DNA from: Enhydrobacter aerosaccus
Lineage (GTDB): Bacteria; Pseudomonadota; Alphaproteobacteria; Reyranellales; Reyranellaceae
Length of the DNA stretch: 64,000 nt
Direction of reading: 5' to 3'
NCBI GenBank assembly: GCA_903832005.1
Contig: CAIKZO010000088.1
Span: 33,810 to 97,809, forward strand
The notes under the pieces were generated by a model. It did not search any database. It was not told the origin of the DNA and saw only the letters and a list, made by a program, of their open reading frames with translations. Of the stretch, positions 7,590 to 16,338 are shown in pieces. Position 1 is the first letter of the stretch, and the number at the start of each line of letters is the position of its first letter. Both the position numbers and the translations under genes were made by a program.

Positions 7590-10418
7590 CGACCAGCCGA
7601 GCCGGTCCGGATTCGTTTCGACGGGACCGAGATCGAGGCGCTGCCGGGCGAGACGGTCGCGGCAGCCCTTGCGGCGGCCGATATCGTGGCCGTGCGGCAG
7701 GCCCGGTCGGGCGCGCCGCGCGGGCCCTTTTGCGGCATGGGCGTGTGCTTCGATTGCCTGGTGACGATCGACGGCAAGCCCAATCAACGCGCCTGCCTCA
7801 CCAAGATCGAAGCCGGGATGGACGTGCGCTCGGCTCAGGATGCAACCGCCGCGCCGCCGCCCTCCGCGGGCGCCGCGGAGGAAATTACCTGCGACGTGCT
7901 GGTCGTGGGTGCAGGTCCCGCGGGCCTGTCGGCGGCGCGCGGCCTTGCACTTGCCGGCGCGAAGGTCATCGTGGCCGACGAACGGCTGTTGCCGGGCGGA
8001 CAGTTCTTCAAGCCACTGGCGTCGTCGCAGGCGGCGGACACGGCGGGGCTCGACCGTCAGTTCCGGGACGGCGATGCCTTGCGGCGGTCGGCGCTCGAGG
8101 CCGGCGTGCAAATCCTGAACGAGACGACGGTGTGGGCCGCCTTCTCTCCGACCGAGGTGGCGGCCCTCGTTGCCGGTCGCTCGACGCTGTTCCGGCCCAA
8201 GCGCCTGGTGCTGGCCACCGGCGCTTACGAGCAACCGCTGCCGGTGATCGGCTGGACCCTGCCGGGCGTGATGACCGTGGGCGGGTTGCAGACGCTCGCG
8301 CGTTCGTATCGCGTGGCGCCGGGCCAACGCATCGTCATTGCCGGCAACGGTCCGCTCTGCCTGCAGACCGCGGCCGAACTGATCGACGGTGGCGCCAATG
8401 TCGTTGCCGTCCTCGAGTCGGCGCCGTCGCCCGGCGTCGCGGATCTGACGCAGCTCGCCGTCGCGGCCTGTGCCGATCCGGTGCTCACGGCCAAGGGAAT
8501 TGCGCTGACGCGCCGCCTGCGCGGCATCCTGCATTGGCGCCACCGGGTGACACGGATCCTGGGTGAGGATCGCGTGCGGCGGGTCGAGGCGGGAGATTTC
8601 GCGATCGACGCGGATATCGTGGCGCTGGGCTATGGTTTCGCCGCCTCGTCGGAGCTGGCGCGCTCCCTGGGCTGCAGCCATCGCTTCGTGGCACGCGGGA
8701 CCGGCTCGATGGAGACAGTGACCGACGGCTGGGGCCGCACCAGCATTGCCGAAGTGTTCGCCATCGGCGACGGCGCACGCTTCGGCGGCGCGCAGGCCGC
8801 CCAGGCACAAGGGGCGCTGGCCGCTGCCGCCATCGCGCGCGATCTCGGCTTGCGCACGATCGACCCTCGCCCGGCGCAGCGGACGGTCCGGCGGGCGGCG
8901 CGCTTCCAGAACGCGCTGTGGCGGCTGTTCTATGGGGCGCCGCTCATGCCGCACGGCATCGAGCAGGCCGCCATCGTCTGCCGCTGCGAGGAGCTCAATG
9001 CCAGCACGATACGCGCCGCCATTCTTGCCGGCCACGACACGCCCGCAGCGGTGAAGCGGGCGACCCGCGCCGGCATGGGCCGCTGCCAGGGCCGTTATTG
9101 CGCGGCGGTGATCGCCAGGCTCTGCCCAAACGAGGTCGACGAGTTCGGTCTATTCGCGCCGCGTCCGCCGGCCAAGCCGGTGCCCATCCACGCGCTGTCG
9201 CTCGAGCAGCCGGAGTGGACGGGCCACACGGATTTCGTGCCGCCCGACATGGCCCGGCCGCACGAGACCGAGCCCTTGCCGGTCGAGACCGTCGACACGG
9301 TCGTGATCGGCGGTGGCGTCGCGGGCTCGTGCGTCGCCTACTGGCTGGCCCGTGAAGGCATCGACACGCTGGTGGTCGAGCGCGATCAGGTGAACCTGCA
9401 AGCCTCCGGCGCCAATGCGGGCAGCCTGCATGTCCAGTTGCTGGCTTTTGACTTCACCGGTGCGGCACCGGTCGGGCCCAATCGCGCGGCCGATACGTTG
9501 CCGCTCGGGCCGGCGTCGATCGCCTTGTGGCAGGAGATCCAGGGCGACACCGGCGTCGATCTCGAGATCAAGATCACCGGCGGCCTCATGCTGGCCGAGA
9601 CCGAACGCGACGTTGAGATTCTGAAAGGCAAGATCGCGCTGGAGAAGAGCCGCGGCGTCGAGGCGGAGTTGATCGGCGCCAACGACTTGCGCCGGCTCGA
9701 GCCCGCGATCGGCGAGGTCGCCAGGGCCGCCGAATGGTGCCCGGGCGAAGGCAAGATCAATCCGCTCAAGGCGACCTACGCCGTGGTGGCCAAGGCCATG
9801 GAGCGCGGCGCGCGCTTCCGGCGTGGCAGCAACGTCCAGGCAATCGAGCGCAGCGGGAACGGCTACATCGTCAAGACCAGCCGCGGCGACATCCATTGCC
9901 GGCGGGTGGTCAATGCGGCCGGCCCGTGGGCCGCCGAGACGGCGAAGCTCGCGGGCATCGCGATCCCGGTGCGGGCCGCGCCGCTGCAGATGATCGTGAC
10001 TGAGCCCACGGCGCCGACGCTCACGCGGCTGGTGGCCTACACCGGCCGTCATCTCACCCTGAAGCAGATGGGATCGGGTGCCTTCATGATCGGCGGCGGC
10101 TGGACGGCGGGCCTCGACGAGAAGCAGAAGCTCTCGCGGGCGCTGCGCTCGAGCGTCGAAGGCAATCTCTGGATCGCGTCGCGCGCGGTGCCGGCGCTGG
10201 CCAATCTCCATGCGATCCGTATCTGGGCCGGCATGAACGTCAATATCGACCGCGCGCCGATCCTGGGCGAGGTGCCGGGCCTGCCGGGCTTCTACAACTG
10301 CGTCAGCTCGAACGGCTATACCTTGGCGCCAGTGCTGGCGCGGCTGACAGCCGAAATGATGACGGGCGGCCAGACCAGCCTGCCGGTGGCCCCCTATTTG
10401 CTCAGTCGCTTCGGGTAA
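7566..10418 (+). CDS. Fused HcnA-HcnB-HcnC type FAD/Fe-S amino-acid dehydrogenase
   Basis: This 950-residue protein joins three parts that are normally separate subunits. Residues 10-90 are a [2Fe-2S] ferredoxin domain with Cys56, 61, 64 and 77 (C-x4-C-x2-C...C). Residues 108-520 are an HcnB-like flavoprotein with VLVVGAGPAGLSAARGL and a BFD-type cluster motif (Cys472, 474, 507, 512). Residues 575-950 are an HcnC-like D-amino-acid-oxidase fold starting VDTVVIGGGVAGSCVAYWLA. Relatives oxidise glycine, opines, sarcosine or D-hydroxyproline and pass electrons to the membrane chain. A proline-rich linker (PPAKPVP) precedes the third domain. A start at the ATG at 7587 is also possible. The stop overlaps the next start (TAATG). 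Confidence 0.9.
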   Translation: MRLKHPKMRPAEPVRIRFDGTEIEALPGETVAAALAAADIVAVRQARSGAPRGPFCGMGVCFDCLVTIDGKPNQRACLTKIEAGMDVRSAQDATAAPPPSAGAAEEITCDVLVVGAGPAGLSAARGLALAGAKVIVADERLLPGGQFFKPLASSQAADTAGLDRQFRDGDALRRSALEAGVQILNETTVWAAFSPTEVAALVAGRSTLFRPKRLVLATGAYEQPLPVIGWTLPGVMTVGGLQTLARSYRVAPGQRIVIAGNGPLCLQTAAELIDGGANVVAVLESAPSPGVADLTQLAVAACADPVLTAKGIALTRRLRGILHWRHRVTRILGEDRVRRVEAGDFAIDADIVALGYGFAASSELARSLGCSHRFVARGTGSMETVTDGWGRTSIAEVFAIGDGARFGGAQAAQAQGALAAAAIARDLGLRTIDPRPAQRTVRRAARFQNALWRLFYGAPLMPHGIEQAAIVCRCEELNASTIRAAILAGHDTPAAVKRATRAGMGRCQGRYCAAVIARLCPNEVDEFGLFAPRPPAKPVPIHALSLEQPEWTGHTDFVPPDMARPHETEPLPVETVDTVVIGGGVAGSCVAYWLAREGIDTLVVERDQVNLQASGANAGSLHVQLLAFDFTGAAPVGPNRAADTLPLGPASIALWQEIQGDTGVDLEIKITGGLMLAETERDVEILKGKIALEKSRGVEAELIGANDLRRLEPAIGEVARAAEWCPGEGKINPLKATYAVVAKAMERGARFRRGSNVQAIERSGNGYIVKTSRGDIHCRRVVNAAGPWAAETAKLAGIAIPVRAAPLQMIVTEPTAPTLTRLVAYTGRHLTLKQMGSGAFMIGGGWTAGLDEKQKLSRALRSSVEGNLWIASRAVPALANLHAIRIWAGMNVNIDRAPILGEVPGLPGFYNCVSSNGYTLAPVLARLTAEMMTGGQTSLPVAPYLLSRFG

Positions 10419-11092
10419 TGGAAACCTCGAACAAATCCGCACGCGAGCTGTTTCGCGAAGTGCAGGCCAACCCGGCCCGGCGGCGCTTCGGCTTCGGCCG
10501 CAAGCCCGCCCTGGTGAACGTCGACCTGCAGAACGCCTATACGCGGCCGCGGGAGTTCGTCACGGCCTATGAGACCGACCCGCGCCAGATCGAGTATGTG
10601 AACGCACTGGCGCGCCTGTTCCGCAGCCACGGCCTGCCGGTGATCTGGACGCACGTGGCCTATCTCGAGTCGGGCGAGGATTGCGGTGTATGGGGTACGC
10701 GCACCGATACGCCGGACTCGCTGCAGAACGTCAAAGTGGGCTCGCGTCGCGCCGAGTTCGACGATCGTTGCGAGATCGATCGGGCGCGGGACATCGTGAT
10801 CAACAAGCGCATGGCCTCGGCCTTCTTCGAGACCAACCTCGGCTCCCTGTTCACCTTCCATCGCATCGACACGGTGATCGTGACCGGCGGTTCGACGTCG
10901 GGCTGCGTGCGCGCCACCGTCGTCGATAGCCTGTCGCGCAGCTTCTGCACGATCGTTCCGGAGGAATGCGTCTCGGACAAGCACGAGAGCCCGCACTTCG
11001 CGAACCTCTACGATATGAGCCTCAAGTACGCGGACGTGCTGCCTGTCGCCGAGGTGCTGGCCTTCCTGGAGCAGTACAAGCCCGCCAATTGA
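10418..11092 (+). CDS. Isochorismatase-like cysteine hydrolase (N-carbamoylsarcosine amidohydrolase type)
   Basis: A 224-residue cysteine hydrolase with the family triad: Asp36 in LVNVDLQNAY, Lys130 in INKRMASAF and Cys163 in GSTSGCVRATVVDS. The extended N-terminus and the GSTSGCVRAT loop resemble N-carbamoylsarcosine amidase and related enzymes that remove a carbamoyl or amide group. Its ATG overlaps the stop of the flavin dehydrogenase gene, so the two are translationally coupled, and a hydantoinase gene converges on it. A carbamoyl-amino-acid hydrolase supplying the dehydrogenase is therefore a reasonable inference; maleamate or ureidoacrylate amidase remain alternatives. Confidence 0.88.
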   Translation: METSNKSARELFREVQANPARRRFGFGRKPALVNVDLQNAYTRPREFVTAYETDPRQIEYVNALARLFRSHGLPVIWTHVAYLESGEDCGVWGTRTDTPDSLQNVKVGSRRAEFDDRCEIDRARDIVINKRMASAFFETNLGSLFTFHRIDTVIVTGGSTSGCVRATVVDSLSRSFCTIVPEECVSDKHESPHFANLYDMSLKYADVLPVAEVLAFLEQYKPAN

Positions 11093-11103
11093 ACCGTCTT
11101 CAC

Positions 11104-11163
11104 GGGACCGCGGACCTCCAGGTCCGCTCAAGATCATGAGCGGACCTGGAGGTCCGCGGTCCC
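11104..11163. terminator. Perfect 26-bp inverted repeat between convergent genes
   Basis: Arms at 11104-11129 and 11138-11163 are exact reverse complements around an 8-nt loop (AAGATCAT). The arms begin GGGACCGCGGACCTCC. The hairpin fills the gap between two convergent genes and ends one base before the hydantoinase stop codon, so it can act as a bidirectional transcription terminator or mRNA 3' end. There is no T-tract on either side. The core GGACCTCCAGGTCC is itself nearly palindromic, which is a look shared by dispersed REP-type elements. Confidence 0.75.
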
Positions 11164-11164
11164 A

Positions 11165-12610
11165 TTATGAGAATATGGACGGATCGATCAGCGGCTTGCC
11201 GCGCGGGCGGGCGGGTTCGGGACGGTCGCACCTCTGAAAGACGCCGCGGCCGGCCGAACCGCTCATCCGGCCCTGGTCCATCACGACCTGGCCGCGCGAC
11301 AGCGTCATCACCGGATAGCCTGTCAGCTCGCGGCCCTCGTAGGGTGTGTAGTCACAATTGTGGTGCAGGATCGAGTTGGTGAGGAACACCTTCTTCTTTG
11401 GATCCCACAGCACGATATCGGCATCGGAGCCGACCGCGATCGTGCCCTTGCGCGGATGCAGGCCGTAGATCTTGGCGGCGTTGGTCGAGGCCAGCGCCAC
11501 GAACTGCTGCAAGGTGATACGGCCTTTGTTGACGCCTTCGGAGAAGAGCAGCGGCAGGCGCGTCTCGACGCCGGGCACGCCATTGGGGATCAAGCGGAAG
11601 CTCTTGTCGGCGCCCGGCAGCTTCTTGCCGCGCACGTCGTCGTACTTGAAGGCGGCGTGATCGGACGACAGCACCTGGAAGGTGTTGGCGGAGAGACCGG
11701 TCCAGATGTGCTCCTGGTTGTCGGTGCCGCGCGGCGGCGGCGAGCAGACGCATTTGCTGCCTTCGTCGCCCGGCTTCTCGAAGTCTTCCTCGCTCAGGAA
11801 CAGGTACTGCGGGCAGGTCTCGCCGTAGACCTTCAGGCCGCGCGCCTGGGCGCGCTGGATCTCGTGCATCGCTTCCTTGGCCGACACATGGACCAGCAGC
11901 ATCGGCACGTCGAGCAGCTCGGCCAACGAGATCGCACGGTGCGTGGCCTCGCGCTCGACCACGAAGGGCCGTGATGTGGCGTGGAACTTGGCGGCCGTCA
12001 TGCCTTTCCACTCGAGGCGTTCGGTGATCCACTGGATGCAGTCGGAGTTCTCTGCGTGGATCATCAGCATGGCCTGTTCGCGGCGCGCGGCGGCCAGCGC
12101 ATCGAGCATCTGCCGGTCGCTGAGCTTCACGTCGTCGTAGGTCATGTAGATCTTGTAGGAAGTGTAGCCGTCGGCCACGAGAGCCGGGAAATCCTGGCCC
12201 ATCGTCTTCTCGGCCGGATCCGACAGGATCACGTGGAAGGCGTAGTCGATCAGCGACTTGTCGTTGGCGCGCGCGTGGTACTTGTTCACCGCGTCGCGCA
12301 GCGACTGGCCCTTGCTCTGGTAGGCGAAGGGAATGATCGTCGTCGTGCCGCCCGCCGCCGCGGCGCGGCTGCCGCTTTCGAAATCGTCGCAGAAGACCGA
12401 GCCATCGGCCGTGTCCTGGTCGAAGTGGACGTGTGCATCGATGCCGCCGGGCACGGCGATCAGGTCGGTCGCGTCAATTTCGCGCTGGCCCTTGTCGAGC
12501 CGTTCGCCGAGCGCGATCACGCGGCCCTTGGCGATGCCGATGTCGCCCTTCACCACGTCGGAAGCGGTGGCGATGGTGGTGTTGCGGATCACAAGATCGT
12601 AGTCGGCCAT
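11165..12610 (-). CDS. Dihydropyrimidinase / D-hydantoinase
   Basis: A 481-residue cyclic-ureide hydrolase that opens dihydropyrimidine or hydantoin rings to N-carbamoyl amino acids. All metal ligands are visible: His60 and His62 in GIDAHVHFD, carbamylated Lys153 in YKIYMTYDD, His185 in MIHAEN, His241 in LVHVSAKEA and Asp317 in LSSDHAAF. The start at 12610 (MADYDLVIRN) has GGGAGAG upstream; a longer in-frame reading lacks a ribosome site. It lies beside a carbamoyl-hydrolase-like gene and back to back with a nucleoside importer operon, so pyrimidine-base degradation and hydantoin catabolism both fit. Confidence 0.94.
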   Translation of the reverse strand: MADYDLVIRNTTIATASDVVKGDIGIAKGRVIALGERLDKGQREIDATDLIAVPGGIDAHVHFDQDTADGSVFCDDFESGSRAAAAGGTTTIIPFAYQSKGQSLRDAVNKYHARANDKSLIDYAFHVILSDPAEKTMGQDFPALVADGYTSYKIYMTYDDVKLSDRQMLDALAAARREQAMLMIHAENSDCIQWITERLEWKGMTAAKFHATSRPFVVEREATHRAISLAELLDVPMLLVHVSAKEAMHEIQRAQARGLKVYGETCPQYLFLSEEDFEKPGDEGSKCVCSPPPRGTDNQEHIWTGLSANTFQVLSSDHAAFKYDDVRGKKLPGADKSFRLIPNGVPGVETRLPLLFSEGVNKGRITLQQFVALASTNAAKIYGLHPRKGTIAVGSDADIVLWDPKKKVFLTNSILHHNCDYTPYEGRELTGYPVMTLSRGQVVMDQGRMSGSAGRGVFQRCDRPEPARPRGKPLIDPSIFS

Positions 12611-12716
12611 GATTGCTCTCCCGGAGCGGCAATAAGTGCAAGTCCCATGCCGCAGAACCCGCCTAGACCGCCAACGCCGACCGGTCCACACTTGTATCGA
12701 GGCAAAGGGGACTGGA

Positions 12717-13733
12717 ATGAAAAACTGGAACGTGCCGTTCGCGGCGTTGCTGGCCGTGGCGGCGCTGTCGCCCTTCATGGTGCCGCTTGCCGGAGCGCAG
12801 ACCGCGATCAAGCCCGCGGTCGTCTACAGCACGGGCGGCAAGTTCGACAAATCCTTCAATGAAGGCGTCAGCAATGGCGCGCAGAAGTTCGCCGCCGAGA
12901 GCAAGATCACCGTTGCCGAATTCGAGCCCGCCAACGAGACGCAGTTCGAGCAGGCACAGCGCCGGTTTGCCCAGCGCGGGCAGGATCCGATCATTGCGGT
13001 GGGCTTCTCGCAGGCCGTGGCGCTGACCAAGGTCGCCAAGGAATTCCCCAACGTCCACTTCTCCGTGATCGACAGCGTGGTCGACCTGCCGAACGTGCAG
13101 TCGATCGTGTTCAAGGAACAGGAAGGCTCGTTCCTGGTCGGCGTGCTGGCGGCCATGGCCTCGCAGAGCGGCAAGATCGGATTCGTGGGCGGCATGGACA
13201 TCCCGCTGGTCCGCCGTTTCCAGTGCGGTTTCGAGCAGGGCATCAAGTACGCCAATCCCAAGGCTGAACTCATCACCAACATGACCGGCACGACGCCGGC
13301 CGCCTGGAACGATCCCGGCCGCGGCGCCGAGCTCGCCAAGGGCCAGTTCGACCGCGGCGTCGACGTGGTCTATGCCGCCGCCGGCTCGACTGGCATCGGC
13401 ATCCTTCAGGCGGCCAGGGATCGCGGCAAGTTGGGCATCGGTGTCGATGCCAACCAGAATTATCTCCATCCCGGCACGATGCTGACGTCGATGCTGAAGC
13501 GGGTCGATCTCGCGACCTATCGCAGCTTCAAGGCGGCCGATGACGGCTCGTGGAAGGGCGGCACTCAGGTGCTGGGCCTCAAGGAGGGCGGCGTCGACTG
13601 GGCGCTCGACCAGTACAATGAAAAGCTGATCACTCCCGACATGAAGACCCAGGTCGAGGCGGCGAAGGCCGATATCATCTCGGGCAAGATCGCCGTCCAC
13701 GACTATATGAGCACCAATACGTGCAAGTTCTGA
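12717..13733 (+). CDS. BMP-family ABC transporter substrate-binding protein (nucleoside type)
   Basis: A 338-residue periplasmic or lipid-anchored binding protein of the basic membrane protein (PnrA/BmpA) family. The signal peptide runs through FAALLAVAALSPFMVPLAGA. Family features include VYSTGGKFDKSFNEGV, GFSQAVALTKVAKEFPNVHF and GSFLVGVLAAMASQSGKIGFVG. Members bind purine and pyrimidine nucleosides. Here the gene heads an operon with an ABC ATPase, two permeases and a complete set of nucleoside salvage enzymes, which makes nucleoside uptake the strong expectation. The ATG at 12717 follows AGGGGAC. Its end overlaps the ATPase gene by 13 bp. Confidence 0.93.
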   Translation: MKNWNVPFAALLAVAALSPFMVPLAGAQTAIKPAVVYSTGGKFDKSFNEGVSNGAQKFAAESKITVAEFEPANETQFEQAQRRFAQRGQDPIIAVGFSQAVALTKVAKEFPNVHFSVIDSVVDLPNVQSIVFKEQEGSFLVGVLAAMASQSGKIGFVGGMDIPLVRRFQCGFEQGIKYANPKAELITNMTGTTPAAWNDPGRGAELAKGQFDRGVDVVYAAAGSTGIGILQAARDRGKLGIGVDANQNYLHPGTMLTSMLKRVDLATYRSFKAADDGSWKGGTQVLGLKEGGVDWALDQYNEKLITPDMKTQVEAAKADIISGKIAVHDYMSTNTCKF

Positions 13734-15277
13734 AGCCGGGTGGACTGGCGAACGAAGGGGCGGCGATCGAGCTGAGGTCGATCGACAAGTCGTTCGGCGC
13801 CGTGCACGCGGTGCGCGATGTATCGATGCGCATCGATGCCGGCCGCATCACCGGCATCGTGGGCGAAAACGGCGCCGGCAAGTCGACGCTGATGAGCATC
13901 CTCTACGGGCTCTATCGCGCCGACGCCGGCGAGATCCTGGTCGGTGGCGCGCCACTGCAGATGGACAGTCCGCGCGATGCGATCGCGCACGGCATTGGCA
14001 TGGTGCATCAGCATTTCATGCTGATCGACAGCTTCACGGTATTGGAGAATCTCGTGTTGGGCGCCGAGGGCGGCCCCTTGCTGGCAGGCGGCATGGCGGC
14101 GGCGCGCGCCGAGCTCGAGCGCCTGGGCCGTGAATACGGTCTCTGGGTCGATCCCGACGCGCTGGTGGCCGATCTTTCGGTCGGCGAGCAGCAACGGGTC
14201 GAAATCCTCAAGGTCCTGTTTCGCGGCGCGCGCATCCTGGTCCTCGATGAGCCCAGCGCCGTGCTGACGCCCCAGGAGACCGAGCAGCTTTTCCGCATCC
14301 TCACTACGCTCAAGGAGCGCGGCGTGACGGTCGTGCTGATCACGCACAAGCTGCGCGAGATCATGGCGACGACGGATCAGGTCTATGTCATGCGCCAGGG
14401 CGCGATCGTGGCGTCGCGCGCGACGCGCGATACCAATCCCGAGGAGCTGGCCGAGCTGATGGTCGGACGCAAGGTGCTGACGCGGCTCGACAAGGCGCCG
14501 GCGCGACACGGGGAGGTGGTGCTTCGCACCGATCACCTGTCGCTGGTCGATGCGCGCGGCGTGACGCTGTTGCAGGATATCGGGCTCGAGGTCCGGGCCG
14601 GCGAGATCGTCGGTATTGCCGGCGTTTCCGGCAACGGCCAGACCGAGTTGCTGCAGATTCTGTCGGGCATCCGGACGCCCAGCGCCGGCACAGTCGAAGT
14701 GGGCGGTCGCGTCTTCGATTCAGCGCATCCAGCCACTCCGGCGGAGATGCGCGCGCTTGGCCTGGCCCATGTGCCGGAAGATCGCCTGCGCCAGGGCATG
14801 GTGGGCGCCTTCAGCGCGTCGGAGACGGCGATCCTGGGCTATCATGAAGATGCTCCTTTCACGAACAACTACCTGCTCGACGGTCCCGCGGTCGGCGAGC
14901 ATTGCGCCGACCTGATGCAGCGCTTCGACGTGCGACCGCGCGCGCCCGGCCTGCGGTCGTCGAGCTTCTCGGGCGGCAACCAGCAGAAGCTTGTCCTGGC
15001 GCGCGAGATGGACCAGGCGCCCAAGGTGCTGCTGGTCGGCCAGCCGACGCGCGGCGTCGATATCGGCGCGATCGAATTCATTCATCGCGAACTGGTGAAG
15101 AGCCGCGACGCCGGCTGTGCCGTGCTGGTCGTGTCGGTCGAGCTGGAAGAGATCCTGTCGCTCGCCGATCGAATCCTGGTGATGTTCGCCGGCCGCATCG
15201 TGGGTGAGGTCGCGCCGGCCGAAGCCAATGAGCGGCAGCTCGGCCTCATGATGGCCGGTGCGCAGGCCGCAGCATGA
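13721..15277 (+). CDS. ABC transporter ATP-binding protein, double NBD (nucleoside importer)
   Basis: A 518-residue ATPase with two tandem nucleotide-binding domains, as in RbsA and the nucleoside importer NupA. NBD1 has Walker A GENGAGKST, signature LSVGEQQRVEI and Walker B ILVLDEPSAVLTPQE. NBD2 has a degenerate P-loop GVSGNGQTELL, signature FSGGNQQKLVLAREM and LLVGQPTRGVDIGAIE. The weak second site is normal for the family. It couples ATP hydrolysis to the two permeases that follow. Overlaps at both ends (13 bp before, 4 bp after) indicate tight translational coupling. Confidence 0.94.
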   Translation: MQVLKPGGLANEGAAIELRSIDKSFGAVHAVRDVSMRIDAGRITGIVGENGAGKSTLMSILYGLYRADAGEILVGGAPLQMDSPRDAIAHGIGMVHQHFMLIDSFTVLENLVLGAEGGPLLAGGMAAARAELERLGREYGLWVDPDALVADLSVGEQQRVEILKVLFRGARILVLDEPSAVLTPQETEQLFRILTTLKERGVTVVLITHKLREIMATTDQVYVMRQGAIVASRATRDTNPEELAELMVGRKVLTRLDKAPARHGEVVLRTDHLSLVDARGVTLLQDIGLEVRAGEIVGIAGVSGNGQTELLQILSGIRTPSAGTVEVGGRVFDSAHPATPAEMRALGLAHVPEDRLRQGMVGAFSASETAILGYHEDAPFTNNYLLDGPAVGEHCADLMQRFDVRPRAPGLRSSSFSGGNQQKLVLAREMDQAPKVLLVGQPTRGVDIGAIEFIHRELVKSRDAGCAVLVVSVELEEILSLADRILVMFAGRIVGEVAPAEANERQLGLMMAGAQAAA

Positions 15278-16338
15278 GTACGTCACGCCGTCCGTTGCCC
15301 GTCTGGGCCGATATTATTCTCCTGCCGCTGATCAACATCGCGCTGGCCTTCATCGTGGTCGGCATCATCGTCGAGATCATCGGCGTCGATCCCTTCCAGG
15401 CGCTCGGCCTGCTGGTCACGGGCGCGGTCGGATCGTCGGAGTCGATCGGCTACACACTTTATTACGCCACCAATTTCATTTTCACCGGCCTTGCGGTGTC
15501 GGTCGCCTTCCATGCCGGCCTGTTCAATATCGGCGGCGAGGGCCAGGCCTATATCGGTGGCTTGGGCTGTGGTCTGGCGATCCTGGCCTTCGACCGCTTC
15601 TTGCCGGCGTGGTTGTTGGTTCCGATCGCGATCGCGGCCGCGGCGCTGTTCGGGGCGGCGTGGGCCGCGGTGCCCGCGTGGCTGCAGGCTTCGCGCGGCA
15701 GCCACATCGTGATCACCACCATCATGTTCAACTTCGTGGCCTCGGCGCTGATGGTCTACCTGATGGTGAACGTGCTGATCGCGCCCGGCTCGATGACGCC
15801 GCAGAGCCGCGGCTTCGCGCCGTCGGCGGCCTTGCCGGTGCTGCTGGGCTCGACGCTCAACCTCTCGATCGCGCTGGCGCTCGCCTGCTGCGTCGCCGTC
15901 TGGATCTTCCTGTGGCACACCTCGTGGGGCTATGCGCTGCGCACGATGGGTCACAACCCGGCGGCAGCGGTCTATGCCGGCACGAACCTGAAGCGGATGA
16001 CCATGCTGGCGATGTGTCTCTCCGGCGCGTTGGCGGGCCTGGTGAGCGTCAACGAGCTGATGGGCGTGCAACATCGCATCCTGCTCGACTTTCAGGCGGG
16101 CTACGGCTTCGCCGGAATCGCCGTTGCCCTGATGGGCCGCAGTCATCCGTTGGGCGTCGTATTGGCGGCGCTGCTGTTCGGCGCCCTTCAGCAGGGCGGC
16201 GCTGAACTGTCGTTCGATATCCCCGGCATCACCCGGGAGATGGTGGTGGTGATCCAAGGGCTGGTGATCCTGTTTTCAGGGGCCCTCGAGCATCTGCCGC
16301 GCCCGTGGCTGCAGGCGGTGCTGGCGCGCCGGCCGTGA
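15274..16338 (+). CDS. ABC transporter permease, first subunit (nucleoside importer)
   Basis: A 354-residue inner-membrane permease of the BPD_transp_2 family (NupB/YufP-like). It has about ten hydrophobic segments, for example IILLPLINIALAFIVVGIIV, and the characteristic cytoplasmic stretch TSWGYALRTMGHNPAAAVYAGTNL. GLFNIGGEGQAYIGGLG is the loop typical for sugar/nucleoside permeases. The ATG overlaps the ATPase stop (ATGA), and its own stop overlaps the next ATG (TGATG). It forms the transmembrane heterodimer with the following permease. Confidence 0.93.
   Translation: MSTSRRPLPVWADIILLPLINIALAFIVVGIIVEIIGVDPFQALGLLVTGAVGSSESIGYTLYYATNFIFTGLAVSVAFHAGLFNIGGEGQAYIGGLGCGLAILAFDRFLPAWLLVPIAIAAAALFGAAWAAVPAWLQASRGSHIVITTIMFNFVASALMVYLMVNVLIAPGSMTPQSRGFAPSAALPVLLGSTLNLSIALALACCVAVWIFLWHTSWGYALRTMGHNPAAAVYAGTNLKRMTMLAMCLSGALAGLVSVNELMGVQHRILLDFQAGYGFAGIAVALMGRSHPLGVVLAALLFGALQQGGAELSFDIPGITREMVVVIQGLVILFSGALEHLPRPWLQAVLARRP

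Noticed and set aside
6648..9035. 795-residue minus-strand frame
   Set aside because: It is an antisense shadow over the DapA-like and fusion genes, Arg/Ala/Gly-rich with no recognisable domain.
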